A program made the translations under genes and the position numbers. Shown here piece by piece: positions 9,191 through 16,198 of a DNA stretch of 64,000 bases. A model generated the notes under the pieces. The model made no database searches. It worked only from the letters and a program-made list of their open reading frames with translations, and was not told where the DNA came from. Source of the stretch: Citromicrobium sp. UBA3494. GTDB lineage: Bacteria > Pseudomonadota > Alphaproteobacteria > Sphingomonadales > Sphingomonadaceae. How positions within the stretch are numbered: the stretch's first letter is position 1; each line of letters begins with the position of its first letter. The stretch spans positions 322,093-386,092 of the forward strand of contig DFQH01000001.1 in NCBI GenBank assembly GCA_002377695.1. The letters are read 5' to 3'.

Positions 9191-9265
9191 GCCCGGGTAG
9201 CTCAGTGGTAGAGCAGACGACTGAAAATCGTCGTGTCGGTGGTTCGACTCCGCCCCTGGGCACCA
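9191..9265 (+). tRNA. tRNA-Phe (anticodon GAA)
   Basis: A full cloverleaf can be drawn: a 7-bp acceptor stem (GCCCGGG with CCTGGGC, one G-T pair), D arm GCTC/GAGC, anticodon stem GACGA/TCGTC with loop CTGAAAA giving anticodon GAA, and T arm GGTGG/CCGCC with loop TTCGACT. The 3' CCA is encoded. The gene is 75 bases and lies about 100 bases after yacG. Confidence 0.97.
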
Positions 9266-9411
9266 CCACCCCCTCCCCAGCGATGGCTTTTTCCCGATTG
9301 TCCGCAATTTCCGTTTTCTGTGGCCAAGAAAAGCCATGGTGCTTGAGGAAACGCGCGCCCTATCTGCGGCATTGACCCTTCGAACATCGAACAATCCGCG
9401 AAAGGAAGCGC

Positions 9412-10014
9412 ATGACCAAGATTCTCGTTCTCTACTATTCCTCCTACGGCCACACCTCCACGATGGCGGAAGCCGTCGCCGAAGGCGTGCGTGAGGCTGG
9501 CGCCGAGGCCTTTATCCGCCACGTGCCCGAAACCGCACCCGAAGAGGTGGTCAAGAATGCAGGCTTCACCGGAATGCCGGGGCACGAGGTGATCTCCGGC
9601 CCGGACGAACTGGCAGAATACGACGGCATCGTGGTCGGCTCCCCCACCCGCTATGGCCGCATGACCAGCCAGATGGCTGCCTTCTGGGATACGACCGGCG
9701 GGTTGTGGATGAAGGGTGCGCTGATCGGCAAGGTCGGTGCGGCGTTCAGTTCCACCGCCAGCCAGCACGGCGGGCAGGAAACCACGCTGATGTCCATCCT
9801 CACCAACCTGCTGCACATGGGCTGCACGATTGTCGGCCTCGATTACGGTTTCCAGGATCAGATGGGCGTCGATGAGGTCAAGGGCGGATCGCCCTATGGC
9901 GCCACGACGATTGCCGATGGCGATGGCAGCCGCCAGCCGAGCAAGGCAGACTTGGACGGCGCGCGCTACCTCGGCAAGCGCGTGGCGCAGACCGCAGCGA
10001 AACTGCACGGCTGA
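9412..10014 (+). CDS. wrbA: NAD(P)H:quinone oxidoreductase, WrbA type IV
   Basis: WrbA is a flavodoxin-like FMN protein that reduces quinones by two electrons and protects against oxidative stress. The 200-residue protein starts [15 protein letters not shown], with the FMN phosphate loop near residues 9-14, then [13 protein letters not shown] near 78-90 and the [14 protein letters not shown] segment near 122-135, all typical of WrbA. A GAAAGGAAGC ribosome binding site precedes the ATG. A strong terminator hairpin lies about 100 bases downstream, so it appears to be a single-gene unit. Confidence 0.95.
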   Translation: MTKILVLYYSSYGHTSTMAEAVAEGVREAGAEAFIRHVPETAPEEVVKNAGFTGMPGHEVISGPDELAEYDGIVVGSPTRYGRMTSQMAAFWDTTGGLWMKGALIGKVGAAFSSTASQHGGQETTLMSILTNLLHMGCTIVGLDYGFQDQMGVDEVKGGSPYGATTIADGDGSRQPSKADLDGARYLGKRVAQTAAKLHG

Positions 10015-10112
10015 CGCACCGGATTTTCCCAACAGGCGTGGACCGCATGGACCGGCGGCCAGAAGGGAAAAAGCGCGCCGCCCGGGTGAAGCGAAAACCG
10101 GACACGCTTATC

Positions 10113-10145
10113 GCGGGGCGAGCCACCATGGCTCGCCCCGCTTTT
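10113..10145 (+). terminator. Rho-independent terminator after wrbA
   Basis: A perfect 12-bp stem (GCGGGGCGAGCC with GGCTCGCCCCGC) closes a five-base loop and is followed at once by TTTT. It lies 99 bases after the wrbA stop. Confidence 0.85.
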
Positions 10146-10256
10146 CGTATGCGCGGACGGAACCGCAGATTGATCAGAGCAAAGAACGAGGGAACGCTGG
10201 CGAGACATCGGCATGCAGGACAGCGCGGGTGCTGAAGACCCCTTGCGCTGGCGAGT

Positions 10257-10273
10257 ACTTTATGTTTTAAAGT
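10257..10273 (+). promoter_or_regulatory. Palindromic operator candidate before the DUF2141 operon
   Basis: ACTTTA-TGTTT-TAAAGT is an AT-rich inverted repeat in GC-rich DNA, 26 bases before the start of the DUF2141 gene. A possible promoter (TTGCGC, 17 bases, TTTAAA) would place its -10 box inside the repeat. The operon encodes its own winged-helix regulator, so autoregulation here is a reasonable inference. Confidence 0.5.
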
Positions 10274-10298
10274 GCCTATCAAAGCAAAGGAGGACCAG

Positions 10299-10733
10299 AT
10301 GATTCGCAACTCACTCTTCGCCACCGCCGCGCTCGCCCTCGCGAGCGCAGCCAGCCCCGCGCTTGCAGACACGGTCACCGTAACGCTGACCGACTTGCGC
10401 CCAGACGCGGGCGCGCTCTACATCAGCCTGCAGAGCGAGGCACAGTTCATGCAGGAAGCCGCAACCGCCGAAAAAATGCTCGAAAACCCGCAGGATGGCA
10501 CGGTCACCGTGACGTTCGACGACGTGCCCGAAGGCCGGTACGCCCTGATGGTGTGGCACGATATCGATGGTGATGGCACCTTCAGCATGGGGCCGATGGG
10601 CCCGACCGATGGCTGGGGAATGATCGGCGCAAGCGAGCTGCGCGGCATGCCGAGCTGGGATGCGCAGAGCTTCACTCTCGATGGCGTCGCCACCATCACC
10701 GAACCCGTGCTCTATCCGGGAGACGCCCAATGA
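10299..10733 (+). CDS. Secreted DUF2141 domain protein
   Basis: A signal peptide (MIRNSLFATAALALA...ALA) precedes a beta-rich domain of the DUF2141 type: LTDLRPDAGALYISL, then a VTVTFDDVPEGRYAL core and VWHDIDGDG near the middle. Family members are periplasmic or exported and have no agreed function. The 144-residue start at 10299 follows an excellent AAAGGAGG site; an upstream GTG would add nine residues without one. The stop overlaps the next gene by ATGA, and that gene overlaps a DNA-binding regulator, making a three-gene operon. Confidence 0.8.
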   Translation: MIRNSLFATAALALASAASPALADTVTVTLTDLRPDAGALYISLQSEAQFMQEAATAEKMLENPQDGTVTVTFDDVPEGRYALMVWHDIDGDGTFSMGPMGPTDGWGMIGASELRGMPSWDAQSFTLDGVATITEPVLYPGDAQ

Positions 10734-11362
10734 GCATCGCGCCCTCCCAAAGCGCACAGGAAGACCTGCGCATGATGCGCGAACTGGCGGAGGAGGGGCG
10801 CGTGCGCCCTCTCCTCGGCGGGCGCGAATTCGTGATCTTCGGTGTCGCCATCGCTCTGGCCGGCCTGCTGCATGCGGCACTGGTTTACCGCCTCCTGCCA
10901 TGGCCACCAATGGCGCTGGCCGCCATCTGGTTCGGCACGATGATGCTGGCGGTGCTGGTCGCAGGCATCGCGCGCTCCGGGCGCGGCAGGCCGACGACCG
11001 CCAATCGCGTGGAAATGGAGGTCTGGCGCGCCGGCGGCTATGTACTCGGCGCGCTGGCACTCAGCATCTTCGCCTATGGCATGCTCGTCCTATCGCGCTC
11101 GGGCAGCGACCAGGGATTCTTCCTCTTTACGCTGCTCCCACCTATCGTCTTCGGTGTATACGCCATCGCCATGGCGGCGAGTTCGGCGGCAGCGCGCGAT
11201 CCATCACTGCGCGGCTTTGCCATCACCTCCGTCGCCCTGCTGGTAGTCACGACGCTGCTGGCAGGATCGGCCACGCAGTATCTGGTGATGGCGGCAGGGG
11301 CGGTGATGGTATCCATCCTGCCTGGGCTCATGCTGCTGCGGCGTGAGCGCGAACATGGCTGA
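10730..11362 (+). CDS. Integral membrane protein of unknown function
   Basis: The 210-residue protein has a polar N-terminus (about 30 residues) and about six hydrophobic helices, near residues 33-55, 60-82, 100-122, 128-150, 160-178 and 180-200, and ends with an arginine-rich cytoplasmic tail. No family was recognised. It is joined to the DUF2141 gene by an ATGA overlap and overlaps the winged-helix regulator by eight bases. Membrane proteins next to this type of small regulator are often under its control, so a sensor, or an envelope protein controlled by the regulator, is possible. Confidence 0.75.
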   Translation: MSIAPSQSAQEDLRMMRELAEEGRVRPLLGGREFVIFGVAIALAGLLHAALVYRLLPWPPMALAAIWFGTMMLAVLVAGIARSGRGRPTTANRVEMEVWRAGGYVLGALALSIFAYGMLVLSRSGSDQGFFLFTLLPPIVFGVYAIAMAASSAAARDPSLRGFAITSVALLVVTTLLAGSATQYLVMAAGAVMVSILPGLMLLRREREHG

Positions 11363-11672
11363 CCTCCCCCTCGACTACCGCGCGATCGACGATACGATCC
11401 ACGGGCGCGTGCGGCTGGCCACCATGGCCTACCTGTCGAGCGCGGAATGTGCCGATTTCGGCGAGCTGCGCGCGCGAACCGGGGTCAGCGACGGCAACCT
11501 CTCGGTCCACCTGCGCAAGCTCGAAGATGCGGGCTATGTGGCGATCGAGAAGCGCTTCGAAGGCAAGAAGCCGGTCACAACAGCCTGCCTTACCGAGGTC
11601 GGGCGCGAAGCGTGGATCGCCTATCTCGACCGGATGAAGGCCATGCTGTTCGGGGCGGACCCGCCCGCTTGA
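11355..11672 (+). CDS. Winged helix transcriptional regulator
   Basis: The 105-residue protein is almost only a winged helix-turn-helix domain. IHGRVRLATMAYL is followed by a helix-turn-helix (FGELRARTGVSDGNLSVHLR) and a wing (DAGYVAIEKRFEGKKPV), and it resembles the small MarR/ArsR-like group of stand-alone winged helix proteins. The ATG at 11355 was preferred to the GTG at 11343; both overlap the membrane protein gene. It ends the operon, just before a terminator. It probably represses its own operon through the palindrome at 10257-10273. Confidence 0.85.
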   Translation: MADLPLDYRAIDDTIHGRVRLATMAYLSSAECADFGELRARTGVSDGNLSVHLRKLEDAGYVAIEKRFEGKKPVTTACLTEVGREAWIAYLDRMKAMLFGADPPA

Positions 11673-11702
11673 CGAATCGAAGCCGTCCCCTCCCAGACAC
11701 AA

Positions 11703-11728
11703 AAAAGGGCCCGCAAAGGGGCCCTTTT
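11703..11728. terminator. Bidirectional intrinsic terminator
   Basis: AAAAGGGCCC and GGGCCCTTTT form a 10-bp stem with a six-base loop. Reading plus, the stem is followed by TTTTCT and then a TTTTTT run; reading minus, it ends in TTTTTT. It serves the winged-helix operon on the plus strand and the tiny minus-strand ORF at 11752-11787. Confidence 0.85.
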
Positions 11729-11751
11729 CTACGTTTTTTGCCTGGATCGGC

Positions 11752-11787
11752 TTAGCCGAAAATCCAGTCCCAGATCGAACGAAGCAT
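11752..11787 (-). CDS. Candidate 11-residue peptide gene
   Basis: The minus strand has AGAGGAG, seven bases, then ATG and a 12-codon frame (MLRSIWDWIFG, stop TAA). Its stop lies 23 bases before a perfect intrinsic terminator in the same direction. The peptide is short, aromatic and amphipathic, with one Arg and one Asp. It starts 60 bases after the stop of the CHASE2-GGDEF-EAL gene, so it could be the last gene of that transcript or have its own promoter in the AT-rich stretch between. It could be a real peptide, a leader, or chance; the ribosome binding site and terminator argue against chance. Confidence 0.5.
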   Translation of the reverse strand: MLRSIWDWIFG

Positions 11788-11835
11788 GGTTAATCTCCTC
11801 TTTGATGGAGCTTTTATCTATCTTAACCATGTTCG

Positions 11836-11851
11836 TTAGTAAAGCATTAAC
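11836..11851. promoter_or_regulatory. CtrA-like binding box
   Basis: TTAG-N7-TTAAC differs at one base from the CtrA consensus TTAA-N7-TTAAC. It overlaps the stop of the GGDEF/EAL gene and lies about 50 bases upstream of the tiny ORF. CtrA is the cell-cycle regulator of alphaproteobacteria; binding here is inferred only from the match. Confidence 0.35.
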
Positions 11852-14135
11852 CAATATCCCTGAGCGACAAGCCTCTCTCCCGCTCGCCCTGCAGGATCTC
11901 GATATACTCGGCGAGCCATAGCGGGTGGGAGATGTAGTATCCCTGGCCATAGGTGCAGCCCATCTCCGCCAGGCGTTCGTAGGTCGCGCGGTCTTCGATC
12001 CCTTCGGCCAGCACGGCTACGCCGGCCTCCCGAGCGGAATGGATCACCCCACCGACGATCGCGCGCGCGCGGCGCGAATTCTGGAGGCCTGCAACGAATT
12101 TCCGATCGATCTTGATCTCGTCGAACGGCAGTTCGAGCCACGCGTCGAAATTGGCGCTGCCGACGCCGAAATCGTCCAGCGACAGCTTGAAGCCAGCACT
12201 CTTCAGACGATCGACCACGTCGCGCGCGATGCCCAGATCCTCGATCCGCGCGGTTTCTGTCAGCTCGATCGTCATCAGTCGCGGATCGGTCCGATAGGCC
12301 TCCAGTGTTTCCAGAGCGATCTGGGCGATGCGATCATCGACCATTTGCACCGCCGATACGTTGACCGAAATCCGCGGCAGGAGTCCCTGCTCGTGAATCG
12401 ACGCTACGGCTCGGCACGATTTTTCGAAAATGCGGCGCGTCAGATTGTCCAGCCGTCCCATCCGCTCGCATTGCAGGATGAAGGAGGAAGGAGGAACATC
12501 GACACCGTCGGGATCGCGCCATCGGGCCAGCACTTCCGCACCGATGATGGAATGCGTCGCAAGATCTACCTGCGGCTGAAGCTTGATCCCGATCTGATCG
12601 TCGGCAAGCGCCTGCGTCAGCTTGGAGGTCAGCGAATGATCCCAGTCCTCTCGGTCGTTGCCGACCACGAATACCGGCTTGTAGACTTCGCGAGCCTGGT
12701 CCGCGGCGGCAATTGCAGAGCTCAGCCGCTGTTCGATCGGATCCTTCGTCGAACTGTCGGCCCCCATCGTTATGGCAACATCGACGGATCTGCCGGTCAG
12801 CCTGACAGGTTGCGATACAATGGCGCGCAGCCCTTCCAGGTGCGCCTCGAGATCAGGAATGCCTTCGGTGTCGCACACGAAGGCGAGGTATTTGCCACCA
12901 TTGTAGTAGACCGTACGACCCCGGTCGCCGAGCGCCAGCCGGTTGCAGATTTCACACAAATAATGCCGTCGATCCGCGTTGTTCATCCCGACGAAGATCG
13001 ACTCGAGCCGCGCCACTTTAGCGATGATCAGGCAATCGGATGCGGCTTCGTCATCGCCCGACAGGTCCTGATTGAGCGCGGCGAAATTCGGCAAGCGGGT
13101 CAGCGGATCGATCGCAAGATGCCGCCGACGATATCTCGCGATCGCGCGAGAAATTGCGTAGGACATCGCCAGCAGCAGCCCATCGGCGAAGAAAGCCTTG
13201 ATGCCAAGATACGCCGTGACGACGAACAGCGCGAGCCCCAGAGAGCACCAAGCTACATAGAAAACCCGGCGGTGCGTCTTGGTGTGGACACACCGCACAC
13301 CGAGGGCCAGCGCAATTCCCATCACCAGGGTGATCGCGAACCACGGCGAACCTTGGCCGTTCCCTCGGATCAGGGTTTCTGCTGCCAGGATATGGATGAG
13401 GGTGGGCGAGACGGTGTCCGCACCAGGAGCGCGTATGTTCGCGCCGAAGGAATCGGTGCCCAAGACGAAGGTCTTGCTCGTCGAACCGAGCCGGGAGAGG
13501 TCGGCTTCGATAGAATCCGCCGCGATCGTCGGGATGCTGTCGGCGCTTATCGTGTAATCGATGAAGACAGTATCGCGAGACGGGCCGGTGCCTGCCAGGG
13601 CAAAGCTCAGCGGAACCAGCCCGCCATCTTTTTCGGGCTCTTCGGATTTGTCGAACCCCCAGACAAACTGGAGAAAATCTGCATCGTAGTCGCTCGCATA
13701 TACGCGAGCGCCTTTGGTGAAATAGGCATCTGTTTGCGGTATCCGGTCGCTGTCCTTGTAATCCTGCTCGAATGAGTCGGTCAGGAAAATGCCGTCGCGA
13801 TTGTTCCCGATAAGCGCCCGCAGTCGCATATCGGTCGTGGGCGAATCGCTGCGCTGCAGCGGCATATTCACGAATATCCGCTCCGCACCGGCGGCGCGAA
13901 GATGCTCAACCGTGCTCAGGACATTGCGATTTATCACAGAGGCATTTTCGGTGACGGAAGGCATCCGCACGAAAACCAGATCGCCGCTCGCCTCACGCTC
14001 GAACAATCGGGCCTGTATGGCCCAGGCCGTGATATCGGCCGGACGCAAGAAGGTCACGACGCCTGCCGCAAGCGCGATAGCGAGTGCTATCAACGCATGC
14101 TTCAGGCGTTCGTCGAGCGCGAACCTGCGCGTCAC
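11847..14135 (-). CDS. CHASE2-GGDEF-EAL protein, probable c-di-GMP phosphodiesterase
   Basis: The 762-residue membrane protein has an N-terminal helix (13-31), a periplasmic CHASE2-type sensor (about 40-255), three membrane helices (about 266-335), a GGDEF-like domain (about 340-495) and an EAL domain (about 505-755). The GGDEF motif is GGKYL at 413-417, so cyclase activity is probably lost and the domain may only bind GTP. The EAL domain keeps its acidic sites: EVL at 534-536, DDFG at 654-657, KID at 675-677 and AEGIE at 710-714, so it likely degrades c-di-GMP. The start is GTG with no clear ribosome binding site. It is transcribed away from purC. Confidence 0.9.
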   Translation of the reverse strand: MTRRFALDERLKHALIALAIALAAGVVTFLRPADITAWAIQARLFEREASGDLVFVRMPSVTENASVINRNVLSTVEHLRAAGAERIFVNMPLQRSDSPTTDMRLRALIGNNRDGIFLTDSFEQDYKDSDRIPQTDAYFTKGARVYASDYDADFLQFVWGFDKSEEPEKDGGLVPLSFALAGTGPSRDTVFIDYTISADSIPTIAADSIEADLSRLGSTSKTFVLGTDSFGANIRAPGADTVSPTLIHILAAETLIRGNGQGSPWFAITLVMGIALALGVRCVHTKTHRRVFYVAWCSLGLALFVVTAYLGIKAFFADGLLLAMSYAISRAIARYRRRHLAIDPLTRLPNFAALNQDLSGDDEAASDCLIIAKVARLESIFVGMNNADRRHYLCEICNRLALGDRGRTVYYNGGKYLAFVCDTEGIPDLEAHLEGLRAIVSQPVRLTGRSVDVAITMGADSSTKDPIEQRLSSAIAAADQAREVYKPVFVVGNDREDWDHSLTSKLTQALADDQIGIKLQPQVDLATHSIIGAEVLARWRDPDGVDVPPSSFILQCERMGRLDNLTRRIFEKSCRAVASIHEQGLLPRISVNVSAVQMVDDRIAQIALETLEAYRTDPRLMTIELTETARIEDLGIARDVVDRLKSAGFKLSLDDFGVGSANFDAWLELPFDEIKIDRKFVAGLQNSRRARAIVGGVIHSAREAGVAVLAEGIEDRATYERLAEMGCTYGQGYYISHPLWLAEYIEILQGERERGLSLRDIG

Positions 14136-14306
14136 CGGGATGGGATCCGTTTCATGGTAAGTATTCCACTATAGGCGACCGGTAAACACGCAGTTCACGT
14201 CGCGCGCCTTCCCGCTGCATCCCCGATCGCGCATCCCGGCGATGTCCGCCACTCCGTCGACCAGGCAATTGCTCTCCACCGGCTTTCGCGCTACTGCCGA
14301 ATGCCC

Positions 14307-14348
14307 GCCCCGGCTTCTCTGGTGAGAGGCCGGGGCGCAGTTCTTTTT
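14307..14348 (+). terminator. Hairpin and T-run in the purC leader (attenuator or upstream terminator)
   Basis: A 13-bp stem (GCCCCGGCTTCTC with GAGAGGCCGGGGC, one G-T pair) closes a TGGT loop and is followed after four bases by TTCTTTTT. The purC ATG is 18 bases further on. The only upstream gene is divergent, so it ends no known transcript. It may be a transcription attenuator for purC, or may fold over the ribosome binding site. Confidence 0.5.
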
Positions 14349-14366
14349 GCAAAGCAGGTATGACCC

Positions 14367-15167
14367 ATGTCGCGTCGCCGCCAGATTTACGAGGGCAAGG
14401 CCAAGATCCTCTACGAAGGGCCCGAGCCCGGCACGCTGATCCAGTATTTCAAGGATGACGCGACCGCCTTCAATGCCGAGAAGAAGGGCACGATCAACGG
14501 CAAGGGCGTGATCAACAACCGCATCAGCGAACACGTGTTCACGCGGCTGGCCAATATCGGCATCCCCACGCACTTCATCCGCCGCCTGAACATGCGCGAA
14601 CAGCTGATCCGGCAGGTGGAGATCATCCCTCTGGAAGTGGTCGTGCGCAATGTCGCCGCCGGTTCGCTGTGCAAGCGGCTGGGCCTCGAAGAAGGCGAGC
14701 CGCTGCCGCATTCGCTGATCGAATATTACTACAAGGACGATGGCCTGGGCGATCCGCTGGTCGCCGAAGAGCACATCGCCTGCTTCAACTGGGCGAGCCA
14801 GGAAGAGATGCAGGACATGGCCGCGATGGCCATCCGCATCAACGATTTCATCGCCGGCATGTTCGCCGCGGTCGACATCCGGCTGGTGGACTTCAAGCTG
14901 GAATTCGGGCGGCTGTGGGATGGCGACTACGCGCGCGTCATCCTGGCCGACGAGATCAGCCCCGACGGGTGCCGTCTGTGGGACATGAATTCGGGCGAAA
15001 AGCTCGACAAGGATCGCTTCCGCCGCGACCTGGGCGGCGAGGAAGAAGCCTATCAGGAAGTCGCACGGCGGCTGGGCGTGCTGCAGAACGACGACAATGC
15101 GCCCGGCGAAGTGCTCGACCTGTCCGCCCATCGCGGCCGCATGCGCGGCGTGCCCAAGAAGAAGTGA
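14367..15167 (+). CDS. purC: Phosphoribosylaminoimidazole-succinocarboxamide synthase
   Basis: PurC joins aspartate to CAIR using ATP to make SAICAR in purine synthesis. The 266-residue protein starts [18 protein letters not shown] and has the expected SAICAR synthetase features: [14 protein letters not shown] near residue 30, a [17 protein letters not shown] block near 88-104, VDFKLEFGR near 175-183 and [12 protein letters not shown] near 193-204. It is followed by purS and purQ, which act one step earlier in the pathway. A weak AGCAGG precedes the start; a hairpin just upstream may control it. Confidence 0.97.
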   Translation: MSRRRQIYEGKAKILYEGPEPGTLIQYFKDDATAFNAEKKGTINGKGVINNRISEHVFTRLANIGIPTHFIRRLNMREQLIRQVEIIPLEVVVRNVAAGSLCKRLGLEEGEPLPHSLIEYYYKDDGLGDPLVAEEHIACFNWASQEEMQDMAAMAIRINDFIAGMFAAVDIRLVDFKLEFGRLWDGDYARVILADEISPDGCRLWDMNSGEKLDKDRFRRDLGGEEEAYQEVARRLGVLQNDDNAPGEVLDLSAHRGRMRGVPKKK

Positions 15168-15255
15168 GCATCCCGCGCCGACGCGTTGCGCTTGGCGAAC
15201 CGCAGCGCTAGGCGGCTGGGCAACCAGACCACCCCGACGACGAAGGCCCTTCCGC

Positions 15256-15489
15256 ATGAAAAAGCGCATTTTCGTGACCCTCAAGCCCGGCGTGCTCGAT
15301 CCGCAGGGGCGCGCGGTGCATCACGCGCTCGACGGGATGGGCTTCGATGGCGTGAACGACGTTCGCATCGGCCGTCTGATCGAACTCGATGTGGCCGACA
15401 CCGTTACAGACGAGGCGTTGGGCGAGATGTGCGAGAAGCTGCTCGCCAACACGGTGATCGAGAATTACCGGATCGAGGGTGCGGAGTAA
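15256..15489 (+). CDS. purS: Phosphoribosylformylglycinamidine synthase subunit PurS
   Basis: PurS is the small bridging subunit that holds PurL and PurQ together in the FGAM synthase of bacteria with a small PurL. The 77-residue protein starts [18 protein letters not shown] and has [13 protein letters not shown] and a C-terminal ENYRIEG strand, the normal pattern and length. It lies 88 bases after purC and 7 bases before purQ. PurL is not in the window. Confidence 0.95.
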   Translation: MKKRIFVTLKPGVLDPQGRAVHHALDGMGFDGVNDVRIGRLIELDVADTVTDEALGEMCEKLLANTVIENYRIEGAE

Positions 15490-15496
15490 GGCGCGC

Positions 15497-16171
15497 ATGA
15501 ACACCGCCGTCATCACCTTCCCGGGCTCCAATTGCGACCGAGACATGCTCGTCGCGATCCGCGATGTCTTCGGTTCGGAGCCCCATCAGGTCTGGCACCG
15601 CGAAACCGTGCTGCCCGAAAAGCTGGACTTCATCGCCCTGCCCGGCGGCTTTTCCTACGGCGACTATCTGCGCGCAGGCGCGATGGCGGCGAACAGCCCG
15701 ATCATGCGCGAGATCTTGCGCGAAGCCGAACGCGGCGTGCCCGTGCTTGGCGTGTGCAACGGCTTCCAGGTCCTGGCCGAAGCGCGGCTGCTGCCTGGCG
15801 CGCTGATGCGCAACGCAAACCAGCGCTTCGTGTGCCGCGATGCCGCGCTCAGGGTGGAAAACGCCGATACCCGCTTTACCGCGGGGTTCAGCAAGGGCGA
15901 GACGATCACCATCCCGGTTGCGCACCACGACGGCAACTATTTCGCGGACGAAGCCACGCTGGACCGGCTCGAAGGCGACGGGCGGGTGGTGTTCCGCTAC
16001 CTGCACGCCACCAACGGATCGCGCCGCGACATTGCGGGCATCGTGAACGATGGCGGCAATGTGCTGGGCATGATGCCGCACCCCGAACGCGCGATCGACG
16101 CGGCGCATGGCGGCACCGACGGGCGCCGCCTGTTCGCCTCCGTGATGGAAAGTCTCGCCGCCACGGCCTGA
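15497..16171 (+). CDS. purQ: Phosphoribosylformylglycinamidine synthase, glutaminase subunit PurQ
   Basis: PurQ releases ammonia from glutamine for FGAM synthesis. The 224-residue protein starts [16 protein letters not shown]; a longer frame would overlap purS. It has the class I amidotransferase nucleophile in GVCNGFQVL (Cys near residue 86), the [12 protein letters not shown] loop, and MMPHPERA near the C-terminus supplying the His of the triad. It forms an operon with purS and probably purC. Confidence 0.97.
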   Translation: MNTAVITFPGSNCDRDMLVAIRDVFGSEPHQVWHRETVLPEKLDFIALPGGFSYGDYLRAGAMAANSPIMREILREAERGVPVLGVCNGFQVLAEARLLPGALMRNANQRFVCRDAALRVENADTRFTAGFSKGETITIPVAHHDGNYFADEATLDRLEGDGRVVFRYLHATNGSRRDIAGIVNDGGNVLGMMPHPERAIDAAHGGTDGRRLFASVMESLAATA

Positions 16172-16198
16172 ACGGGCCGGCAGACGTCGGCACGAAGG

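Noticed and set aside
9283..9337. ATGGCTTTT and AAAAGCCAT inverted repeat before wrbA
   Set aside because: The 37-base loop is too long for a terminator and no T-run or known motif follows.
11729..11950. 73-codon minus-strand frame around the tiny ORF
   Set aside because: It overlaps the GGDEF/EAL gene in another phase, lacks a ribosome binding site at its start and runs to the edge of the terminator; the 11-codon frame has a far better site.
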